From an uncultured Ruminococcus sp. (lineage in GTDB: Bacteria; Bacillota; Clostridia; Oscillospirales; Ruminococcaceae): a DNA stretch of 8,226 nucleotides. The stretch spans positions 1 through 8,226 of the forward strand of contig CAMCMW010000051.1 of the NCBI GenBank assembly GCA_945876155.1. The letters run 5' to 3'. Position 1 is the stretch's first letter, and every line of letters begins with the position of its first letter. The translations under genes and the position numbers were made by a program. The notes under the pieces are model-generated. The model had not been told where the DNA came from, searched no databases, and worked only from the letters and a program-made list of their open reading frames with translations. Below, one piece after another: positions 1 to 5,431 of this stretch.

Positions 1-234
1 TACAATGAAGTACTTTATCCACCCTCCGCCGTTTTTACAGACAAGGTTTACCAGAGTCGGCATAAGCAGAAGGACTGTACTGATTATGTAAGAAACGACC
101 ATTACGCTGACCTTGACGTCAAATATACCCACAACGTCCAGGATGAGTATCGCTATGTATATTACAGCAGTAATCATCATTACCTTTGCAGCGGCTTTGT
201 TTGCACTGCGTTCGTTTTCTTTGATAAGTTCCAT
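1..234 (-). CDS. Membrane protein, N-terminal part (cut by the left edge)
   Basis: The first 78 codons of a gene that leaves the window on the left, with no stop in frame. The protein begins MELIKENERSANKAAAKV, a short charged cytoplasmic start. Two hydrophobic stretches follow, at about residues 18-38 (ending LILDVVGIF) and 43-64 (VSVMVVSYIISTVLLLMPTL), and a third seems to begin at IKYFIV where the window ends. The start is well supported: an AGAGGGG ribosome site lies 4 bases before the ATG, and a strong promoter lies 57 bp upstream of it. The layout of several short N-terminal helices resembles membrane sensors that carry a GGDEF or methyl-accepting domain further on, but no such domain is visible, so function is open. 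It is divergent from the pectate-lyase gene. That a membrane protein exists here is fairly sure; its class is not. Confidence 0.75.
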   Translation of the reverse strand, partial: MELIKENERSANKAAAKVMMITAVIYIAILILDVVGIFDVKVSVMVVSYIISTVLLLMPTLVNLVCKNGGGWIKYFIV

Positions 235-290
235 AAATCCCCTCTTTCTCCGGACAAGAATATCCGGCAGCATTTTCTGAATATATTATT

Positions 291-319
291 ATTATAATAA
301 ACAAATTAGAATATGTCAA
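291..319 (-). promoter_or_regulatory. Sigma-A promoter of the left membrane protein gene
   Basis: On the minus strand TTGACA (314-319) and TATAAT (291-296) are both perfect consensus boxes separated by exactly 17 bases. Transcription would start near 284, giving a leader of about 50 nt. That leader contains a small 5-bp hairpin (CCGGA at 250-254 with TCCGG at 263-267) ahead of the ribosome site at 239-245. Strong constitutive-type expression is expected unless an operator elsewhere modulates it. Confidence 0.85.
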
Positions 320-335
320 GTAATTTTATAAAAAA

Positions 336-375
336 TCCGTGACCGGATAGGACAGTCCGTGACCGGACGGGACAA
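336..375. repeat. Two tandem 20-bp repeats with a small dyad
   Basis: Two adjacent 20-bp units (336-355 and 356-375), both starting TCCGTGACCGGA, differ at only a few positions. Each unit contains TCCG-TGAC-CGGA, a 4-bp stem. They form the left end of the larger palindrome; a related single unit is at its right end in inverted form. Two units without spacers are not a CRISPR array. Confidence 0.6.
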
Positions 376-438
376 ATCGTTGATAGCTTTACTGAATTGC
401 TTTCTATATGGCTCGACCGGCAGTGTTTGAAAAATCAA

Positions 439-542
439 TTGTAGGGGCGACCATTGGTCGCCAGTGTTAAAATTACGTGTTCCGTTTTGTGTTCCAATTA
501 TGTATTGTTGTTTAATCGGGCGACCAATGGTCGCCCCTACAA
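439..542. repeat. REPIN-like pair: perfect 24-bp inverted repeat with palindromic arms
   Basis: The arm at 439-462 (starting TTGTAGGGGCGACC) is the exact reverse complement of 519-542. Inside each arm is a second, nested palindrome, GGCGACCA-N-TGGTCGCC, an 8-bp stem around one base. The spacer between arms (463-518) is AT-rich. Two short palindromic REP-type sequences facing each other is the definition of a REPIN. Motifs of the form GTAGGGGCG...CGCCCCTAC are, from memory, common intergenic repeats in gut Clostridia. In RNA either each arm can fold alone or both can pair in one long hairpin. Confidence 0.85.
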
Positions 543-613
543 AGTAAATGGTCGTGCCATAAACAAACCAATACCGTAAAATGAACAACGAATTGTCCTC
601 CCGGGTCACCGGG

Positions 614-642
614 TTGACATTTTTCACATATTGTGGTACAAT
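614..642 (+). promoter_or_regulatory. Sigma-A promoter of the pectate-lyase gene
   Basis: TTGACA (614-619) is followed after 17 bases by TACAAT (637-642), one mismatch from the -10 consensus. The ribosome site AGGAGAGGG (661-669) precedes the ATG at 677. The expected leader is short, about 25-30 nt, leaving no room for a riboswitch. The -35 box begins at the base immediately after the GC-rich right end of the palindromic element. Confidence 0.85.
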
Positions 643-676
643 TATGTTGATAATTTTGTAAGGAGAGGGATATTTT

Positions 677-3505
677 ATGAAACCATTGAAACACAGTCTG
701 AAAACAGCTTTAATGCTGACGGCAATGTTTATTATGTGTATGCTCCCAATCGCAGGGTGCATAGGCATTTCTGAAGTATCAGCAGCGTCGGTGGACTACC
801 CTGCTGTGCTTATGAACATTGCGGTTAAGGACAATTCAAAAGTACTGGCAGAAAGCGGAACTTCTGACGGCTCGTCAGTTACCGCCAAAGCCTCCGGCAG
901 CGACCTTTCACAGTCCTGGCGCTTTGACAGAGTGGGACTGGATTCCAAGGGTACATTCTTCAAGCTGGTCAACGCTCAGTCGGGCAGACTTCTGACCCCC
1001 AAAAACTACAATGTTTCTGCCGGGGCAGAGGTTATCATGTACGGCAGTGAGTCGGCAGAATCCCAGCACTGGTACGTAATTCCTGTTAAAACTGACAGGC
1101 TCGGAAACAATCTTTACTACAAGATAGTCAACTACTCCGACACTTCTCTTGCCCTTACCCAGGGTGCGTCCGGCATGACCCTTGCGTCCTATACCGGTGC
1201 TGACACCCAGCTGTGGCTGCTTAATGCGGACGGTCTCCAGGGCTTTGCAGGATACTGCTCCAATGACAACACAGGCAGTATCAAAGCGGCAGACATAGGC
1301 GGTCTTTTCGGAGAAGTGGTTGAAGTATCCACATTTGCCGACCTGAAAAAGTACGCTGAATCGGATACGCCGTACACCATTGTTGTGACTTCCAATATCA
1401 AAGTAACTGCCCTTGAAAAGGATTCATCGGGAAGATACTACTGCCCCGCCGGCAGAATTTACGTCCGTGACAACAAGACTATCATCGGAAGTTACTCCGC
1501 CCACACGCTTTTCAATGTTCAGTTCTGTACGGCGACTTCAAAGGGCGTCGGCAACAACATAATCATAAAGAATTTCGATTTGCAGCACGATTCTGAATCA
1601 AACGGCAACGATTCAATCGTGGTATACTTCGGCTCTGGTCAGAATCTCTGGGTTGACCACTGCACTTTCACCGGACACTCAGATTACAACACAGCCTCCA
1701 CCGGTCTTGAGGACTGGGACAAGTTCCTCGCCTGCTGCTATGACGCAGATTACTGTACTGTTTCAGACAGCTCCTTTGGTCTGCATGAGTACGGTCTGAT
1801 TCTGGGCTATCCGGCAGACGACGAAAAATCCTACAACAACTACAACAACTTCCCCCGTATGTCACTGATGGGAAACCGTTTTAACAAGACTCTCACAAGA
1901 GGCCCCGGACTTATGCGCTACGGCTATTTCCACTCCCTCAACAACTATGTGGACACTTTCAGCATGGCGTACACAGTACACACAGCCTCAAAAATCTTTG
2001 CTGAAAACTGCTACTACGCAAACGGCGGAAACGTTATCTGCGACTGGAACACAGTAACCTATCCCGGTTCATACGCTGAAACAGGCTCAAAGTCTGAAAA
2101 CTGCAAGCGTACCACTATCGAGGGCAACGCACAGAACTGTACATGGCGTCCGACCTCAAACTACAGCTATGTTACTCTCACCGCTGACAATGCAAAAACC
2201 TACTGCTCAGCAAACAGCGGCTGTCAGTCCTCAAAAAATGACATGATGTACCTGCGCTTTTCAAGTAAGGGCGTACCCAGTGCCGGATATACCGAACTGC
2301 CAAGCGGTCCGGTGGCGGCAAGTTTCAATGAGGGTGCGGCTTACCGTATCAAGAACGTAAACTCCGGTCTGTATATGCAGGTCGAAGGTGCGGCGGCTAA
2401 AAACGGTGCAAACGTTCAGCAGTGGGGTACTGACGGCTCGTCCGTTCACGATATATGGAAGTTCTACAGCGCCGGAAACGGTTACTATTATATCGCCTCT
2501 GCGGTGGGTGACGGCGGAACTTACGTCCTTGACGTTGCAGGAAAGAAGACTGACAACGGTACAAATGTTGACATCTACCAGTACAACGGCGGAACAAATC
2601 AGCAGTTTATGCTCACTGCCAACAGTGACGGCAGTTACAAGATAAGAACCGCTGTTACCGGCGAAAATTCAGCAGTTGAGGTAACAGACGGCTCAACTAC
2701 AGCCGGCGCAAACATTCAGCAGTGGGAGATAAACGGTGCAAACTGCCAGGACTGGATTTTAGAACCTGTTACAGACCCAGGCTGTGCTATGGACACAAGT
2801 CTGATATACACTTTTGAAAATGTAAATTCCGGACTGGTCATGGATATTGTCAACGCTGAAATGGCTGATAATACCAATGTTCAGCAGTACTCCTCAAACG
2901 GACTGAACTGCCAGAAATGGATACTCAAAGAGTTCGGTTCGGGTAACTACTACTGGATTCGCTCACAGCAGGACAACGGCTATGCACTGAAAGCTGAGGG
3001 AAGCGGAAACGGCAGTAACATAGATATCGTGGCGTACTCCTCCAAGGACAGCGCACAGCTTTTCCGGTTCACCAAAAACCTCGACGGCTCTTACAGTATT
3101 TTAAGTCACGCCTCCGGTGACAACTGCCTGGTTGAAGTGGCTTACGCATCAACGGATAAGGGTGCAAACGTTCAGCAGTGGGAATCAACAAACAGCACTT
3201 GTCAGAAATGGAATCTCCAGACTGAAAAGATAACCACCCCGGTTACTACAACGGTAACAACTACGACTACAACTACAGTAACCACTACTACAGTTCCAAC
3301 AACCACAGAACCAGTCACAACACCAGTTTCCGGAGATGTGAACAGTGACGGAGCGTTTAATACAGCAGATTTAGTAATGCTCCAGAAATGGCTTATCTGT
3401 GCAGGCGACCTGACAGACTGGAAGTCCGCTGACTTTAACAACGACGGAATTATCAATGTTTATGACCTTGCGCTGATGAGGCGTGAGCTTTTGAAAACAG
3501 TATAA
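677..3505 (+). CDS. Secreted dockerin-bearing pectate lyase family 1-like protein with three ricin-type modules
   Basis: A 942-residue exported protein, most likely a cellulosomal enzyme acting on pectin. Order of parts: signal sequence (1 to about 37); a beta-trefoil with QSW/QHW/QLW motifs (about 40-183); a parallel beta-helix of the PL1 type (about 189-540), recognised by NLWVDHCTF (323-331) and TRGPGLMRYG (407-416); two ricin-type lectin modules with repeated NVQQW/QKW motifs (about 552-697 and 709-850); a Thr/Pro linker (852-885); a type I dockerin (887-942) with two calcium loops, DVNSDGAFNTAD and DFNNDGIINVYD. The dockerin should plug into a scaffoldin cohesin, while the trefoils likely bind sugar. 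Known PL1 enzymes cleave polygalacturonate by calcium-dependent beta-elimination, but some usual ligand positions differ here (see findings), so activity is inferred. The start is fixed by a good ribosome site. Alternative: a non-catalytic or differently specific PL1 relative. Confidence 0.88.
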   Translation: MKPLKHSLKTALMLTAMFIMCMLPIAGCIGISEVSAASVDYPAVLMNIAVKDNSKVLAESGTSDGSSVTAKASGSDLSQSWRFDRVGLDSKGTFFKLVNAQSGRLLTPKNYNVSAGAEVIMYGSESAESQHWYVIPVKTDRLGNNLYYKIVNYSDTSLALTQGASGMTLASYTGADTQLWLLNADGLQGFAGYCSNDNTGSIKAADIGGLFGEVVEVSTFADLKKYAESDTPYTIVVTSNIKVTALEKDSSGRYYCPAGRIYVRDNKTIIGSYSAHTLFNVQFCTATSKGVGNNIIIKNFDLQHDSESNGNDSIVVYFGSGQNLWVDHCTFTGHSDYNTASTGLEDWDKFLACCYDADYCTVSDSSFGLHEYGLILGYPADDEKSYNNYNNFPRMSLMGNRFNKTLTRGPGLMRYGYFHSLNNYVDTFSMAYTVHTASKIFAENCYYANGGNVICDWNTVTYPGSYAETGSKSENCKRTTIEGNAQNCTWRPTSNYSYVTLTADNAKTYCSANSGCQSSKNDMMYLRFSSKGVPSAGYTELPSGPVAASFNEGAAYRIKNVNSGLYMQVEGAAAKNGANVQQWGTDGSSVHDIWKFYSAGNGYYYIASAVGDGGTYVLDVAGKKTDNGTNVDIYQYNGGTNQQFMLTANSDGSYKIRTAVTGENSAVEVTDGSTTAGANIQQWEINGANCQDWILEPVTDPGCAMDTSLIYTFENVNSGLVMDIVNAEMADNTNVQQYSSNGLNCQKWILKEFGSGNYYWIRSQQDNGYALKAEGSGNGSNIDIVAYSSKDSAQLFRFTKNLDGSYSILSHASGDNCLVEVAYASTDKGANVQQWESTNSTCQKWNLQTEKITTPVTTTVTTTTTTTVTTTTVPTTTEPVTTPVSGDVNSDGAFNTADLVMLQKWLICAGDLTDWKSADFNNDGIINVYDLALMRRELLKTV

Positions 3506-3513
3506 AAGGCGTT

Positions 3514-3555
3514 CAGCCCGTTCAGGAGTTTTCCACTTCTGTCGGGCTGTTCTTA
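3514..3555. terminator. Probable bidirectional terminator between convergent genes
   Basis: CAGCCCG (3514-3520) pairs with CGGGCTG (3543-3549), a 7-bp GC-rich stem around a 22-base loop. It is followed by TTCTTATATATTT on the plus strand and by AACGCCTTTTATAC on the minus strand. It lies in the 55-bp gap between the stops of two convergent genes, where a shared terminator is expected. The large loop and broken T-tract lower certainty. Confidence 0.6.
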
Positions 3556-3560
3556 TATAT

Positions 3561-4271
3561 TTATTCCTGATATATTTTTATCGGCACAGGCTTTGTAATT
3601 TCCATACTTTCCGGCGTGACGGAGCATTCATACGCCAGAATTTTTACACCGTTCCTGTCCGCATAACGCAGTGCCTCTCCAAAAGCGGAATGCCTTTCGT
3701 CGTTGGGAGTAAAAAACCTCATTCCCGACATCTGAATCACAAACAGTGTATACGCATGAAACCCCTCTCCCCTTGCTTTCACCAGTTCATGCAGATGCTT
3801 TATTCCCCTTTCTGTAGGAGCGTCAGGGAACGAGGCAACACCATTGTTTTCCAGGGTAACACCTTTTACTTCAACAAAGCCCTCCTCACCGTTTACGTCC
3901 TTAACATAAAAATCAATCCGTGAATCACCGTATACCTTTTCAGATTTTACCAGGGACAGCTCCGCCATGTCCGGCAAATGCAGCGTCCCCTTTTCCAGTG
4001 ACTCCTTTACCGCCTTGTTGGGTGCCTGCGAGTCCATGTTTATGAGCAGTTCACCCTTTTTTACTGCAACAATGTCATAAAGCAGTTTGCGTTTGGTCTG
4101 CCTGCCGGTAAAGTCCTCAAGGTATATCTCAGCACCAGGCACAAGCAGTTCCCTGCACCTTCCGGTATTCTTGACATGAACGGATATTTCCTGACCGTCC
4201 AGCTCTGCCAGTGCAACAAAACGGTTAGGGCGGGAAATAAACTTTGCCCCCACAACTTTTTCGTATCTCAT
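3561..4271 (-). CDS. sfsA: SfsA family protein (sugar fermentation stimulation protein, putative nuclease)
   Basis: A 236-residue protein of the normal SfsA length. Conserved blocks seen: VHVKNTGRCREL (31-42) in the N-terminal OB-like domain, GDSRIDFYV (115-123), FVEVKGVTL (132-140), FPDAPTERGIKHL (148-160) and HSAFGEAL (194-201). D120 and E134-x-K136 form the PD-(D/E)XK-type catalytic set of the C-terminal domain. The family was named from E. coli, where extra copies stimulate maltose use; its physiological role is still unclear, and structure-based work points to a nucleic-acid-binding nuclease fold. The ATG has GGAG 8-9 bases upstream. It lies downstream of the rubrerythrin gene on the same strand, but a strong terminator stands between them and I see no convincing promoter in the remaining 45 bp. 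It may rely on read-through or on a weak promoter. The family assignment is secure. Confidence 0.95.
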   Translation of the reverse strand: MRYEKVVGAKFISRPNRFVALAELDGQEISVHVKNTGRCRELLVPGAEIYLEDFTGRQTKRKLLYDIVAVKKGELLINMDSQAPNKAVKESLEKGTLHLPDMAELSLVKSEKVYGDSRIDFYVKDVNGEEGFVEVKGVTLENNGVASFPDAPTERGIKHLHELVKARGEGFHAYTLFVIQMSGMRFFTPNDERHSAFGEALRYADRNGVKILAYECSVTPESMEITKPVPIKIYQE

Positions 4272-4304
4272 ATTATCTCCATTCCGGTTTCCTGTATTTT
4301 ACTC

Positions 4305-4343
4305 TGAAAAAACAAAGGCAGTCCGGAGAATCCTCCGACTGCC
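4305..4343 (-). terminator. Intrinsic terminator of the rubrerythrin gene
   Basis: On the minus strand GGCAGTCGGAG (4333-4343) pairs with CTCCGGACTGCC (4317-4328), an 11-bp stem with a single bulged base and a 4-base loop. It is followed by TTTGTTTTTT, a classic factor-independent terminator. It begins 12 bases beyond the rubrerythrin stop. Confidence 0.9.
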
Positions 4344-4354
4344 GTTTTGTATAA

Positions 4355-5014
4355 TCAATAGTTTTCTTTTCTGACTTCAAAAAAGCTCTGAGGGTGCTTG
4401 CAAACCGGACAAACCTCCGGAGCAGCAGTGCCGACAACAAGGTGTCCGCAGTTACGGCATTCCCACATCACTACGCCGCTTTTTTCAAACACGGCTTTTG
4501 TCTCAACGTTTTTAAGCAGCGCACGGTATCTTTCCTCATGAGCCTTTTCAATGGCAGCAACACCTCTGAACTGTTCAGCAAGCTCATGGAAACCTTCCTC
4601 GTCAGCCTCTTTTGCGAATTTGTCGTACATATCAGTCCACTCGTAGTTTTCGCCCTCAGCAGCGTGAAGAAGATTCTCAGCTGTATCACCCAGCTCGCCC
4701 AGTGCCTTGAACCAAAGTTTTGCGTGTTCTTTTTCGTTTTCCGCTGTCTGTAAGAAAAGTGCGGCAATCTGCTCGTATCCGGCTTTCTTTGCAACGGACG
4801 CAAAGTATGTATACTTGTTCCTTGCCTGGGATTCACCGGAAAATGCCTCCATGAGATTCTTTTCAGTCTTTGTGCCGGCATAAGGATTCTTAGCAGGCGC
4901 ATCATCAATCTTTACAAATTTTGAGGCAGGCTGTTTGCACTTAGGACAACTGAAATCGTCAGTCACAGCCCCTTCGTGGATATACCCGCATACACTGCAT
5001 TTCCATTTTTCCAT
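4355..5014 (-). CDS. Rubrerythrin with rubredoxin-like domains at both ends
   Basis: A cytoplasmic non-haem diiron peroxidase that reduces hydrogen peroxide using electrons from rubredoxin or NADH-linked reductases, protecting anaerobes from oxygen. Numbered from MEKWKC, an N-terminal metal knuckle has C6-x2-C9 and C23-x2-C26. A ferritin-like four-helix domain (about 50-170) carries E61, E94-x2-H97 and E156-x2-H159. A C-terminal knuckle has C186-x2-C189 and C202-x2-C205. Classical rubrerythrin has only the C-terminal knuckle and reverse rubrerythrin places it at the N-terminus; this protein has both. Start choice: an ATG at 5023 sits 1 base after AGGAG, too close, whereas the ATG at 5014 has 10 bases of spacing, so 219 residues is preferred over 222. 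It has its own promoter and terminator, so it is monocistronic. Family assignment is secure. Confidence 0.95.
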   Translation of the reverse strand: MEKWKCSVCGYIHEGAVTDDFSCPKCKQPASKFVKIDDAPAKNPYAGTKTEKNLMEAFSGESQARNKYTYFASVAKKAGYEQIAALFLQTAENEKEHAKLWFKALGELGDTAENLLHAAEGENYEWTDMYDKFAKEADEEGFHELAEQFRGVAAIEKAHEERYRALLKNVETKAVFEKSGVVMWECRNCGHLVVGTAAPEVCPVCKHPQSFFEVRKENY

Positions 5015-5023
5015 TTTTACCAT

Positions 5024-5030
5024 TCTCCTT
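5024..5030 (-). promoter_or_regulatory. Ribosome site that decides the rubrerythrin start
   Basis: AAGGAGA on the minus strand touches the first in-frame ATG (5021-5023), leaving no normal spacing. It stands 10 bases before the second ATG (5012-5014). The second is therefore the likelier start. Confidence 0.6.
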
Positions 5031-5062
5031 TTTCAGTAGATTATAAATTTATCGCTGTTTAA

Positions 5063-5091
5063 ATTATAATACAAATTTTGCGTTTTGTCAA
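5063..5091 (-). promoter_or_regulatory. Sigma-A promoter of the rubrerythrin gene
   Basis: On the minus strand a perfect TTGACA (5086-5091), a 17-base spacer and a perfect TATAAT (5063-5068). The leader of about 45 nt contains the palindrome ATAAATTTAT (5043-5052), a possible operator. Rubrerythrin genes in Clostridia are often under PerR; the AT-rich sequence TTATAAT overlapping the -10 resembles one half of a PerR box, but no full box is present. Confidence 0.88.
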
Positions 5092-5154
5092 TGTTTTTTT
5101 TGTTTATTTGTAATAAAAATCGTACTCACCAACAATAATATATATTATCAGCAA

Positions 5155-5189
5155 CAAAAAACTCCTCCCGGGATAAAACCAGGAGGAGT
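5155..5189 (-). terminator. Intrinsic terminator after the GGGtGRT remnant
   Basis: ACTCCTCC (minus-strand copy of 5182-5189) pairs with GGAGGAGT (minus-strand copy of 5161-5168) over a 13-base loop, then TTTTTGTTG on the minus strand. This is the natural 3' end of the gene whose last codons lie at 5220-5288, and it is retained although the gene is not. Confidence 0.88.
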
Positions 5190-5219
5190 ATTATTTATAC
5201 GTCAGATGCAGTTTTCAGC

Positions 5220-5288
5220 TTACTTCATAGCCTCTTCAACCGCAACCGCACAAGCCACAGTAGCACCAACCATCGGGTTGTTGCCCAT
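5220..5288 (-). pseudogene. 3'-terminal remnant of a GGGtGRT-family gene
   Basis: The minus strand reads MGNNPMVGATVACAVAVEEA followed by MK and a stop. I recognise this as the conserved C-terminal end of the clostridial GGGtGRT protein family, a family of unknown function with full length of roughly 330 residues. Only about 22 codons are present. One codon further upstream the frame runs into AAC, CAT and then a TGA stop (5295-5297), so the rest of the gene is absent. The codons are intact and the gene's terminator is still in place. This fits an abrupt junction: either deletion of the body of the gene, or displacement of the 3' end by integration of foreign DNA at this point. The identification is from memory of the family and not from a search. 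Confidence 0.65.
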
Positions 5289-5289
5289 G

Positions 5290-5431
5290 TTATGTCACTA
5301 AAATCAAGCCTTTCAATATGGTACGATTAATCCCGATTTTGCCCGTATTACGGGACTTTCCGGGAGTTTTGCAGATTGTTCTTTTTTAATGTTTTTCAAT
5401 TTGTTTTAATATTGTCTTTGATGAAATGTGG
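5290..5431. other. Gene-free junction segment with a symmetric dyad and T-rich run
   Basis: This 142-bp stretch contains no credible gene. From left to right it holds the break from the GGGtGRT remnant, an AT-rich 40 bp, the CCCG/CGGG dyad listed separately, and a T-rich stretch (about 5366-5431) with loosely repeated TTTTAAT motifs, up to the stop of the AAA-ATPase-like gene. It has no good T-tailed hairpin for that gene, whose terminator is therefore not identified. Confidence 0.5.
5331..5365. promoter_or_regulatory. Symmetric four-half-site dyad, possible recombinase or regulator binding site
   Basis: TCCCG (5331-5335), CCCG (5342-5345), CGGG (5351-5354) and CGGGA (5361-5365) are arranged with exact mirror spacing about base 5348: 6 bases, 5 bases, 6 bases. 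The inner pair extends to CCCGTA-T-TACGGG. On each side the two half-sites are 10 bp apart, one helical turn, so all four would face the same side of DNA. The inner stem alone is too short, and lacks a T-tract, for a strong terminator. Binding function is inferred. Confidence 0.45.

Larger units (their letters stand above)
336..613. mobile_element. MITE-like imperfect long palindrome between two divergent promoters
   Basis: No protein gene is supported here. The outer parts are inverted copies of each other. GGACAAATCGTTG on the left (about 368-380) matches the reverse complement of 586-598 at 12 of 13 bases, and the next 36 bases, ending in CGACC on each side, align without gaps at 26 of 36. 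The ends carry small GC-rich hairpins: TCCGTGACCGGA twice on the left (336-347 and 356-367) and CCCGGGTCACCGGG once on the right (600-613). The centre is a perfect 24-bp inverted repeat, listed separately. No transposase is present, so this would be a non-autonomous element or a structured non-coding unit. The right end abuts the -35 box of the lyase promoter. Exact borders and target-site duplication are not certain. Confidence 0.6.

Noticed and set aside
336..375. Possible CRISPR array
   Set aside because: Only two directly abutting 20-bp units, no spacers and no cas genes.
316..768. Open frame on the minus strand across the intergenic region
   Set aside because: It runs through the palindromic element and the start of the lyase gene, has no ribosome site and no recognisable protein character, and overlaps two strong promoters.
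2388..2645. Open frames on both strands inside the ricin-type modules
   Set aside because: They are shadows of the lyase gene in other frames, produced by its repetitive codon pattern; the coding frame has clear domain homology.
3202..3456. Minus-strand open frame rich in Val
   Set aside because: It is the antisense of the Thr-rich linker (ACN read backward gives GTN codons), not a membrane protein.
5043..5070. PerR box in the rubrerythrin promoter
   Set aside because: Only one half of the TTATAAT-N-ATTATAA consensus is seen; the second half does not match, so an operator is not called.
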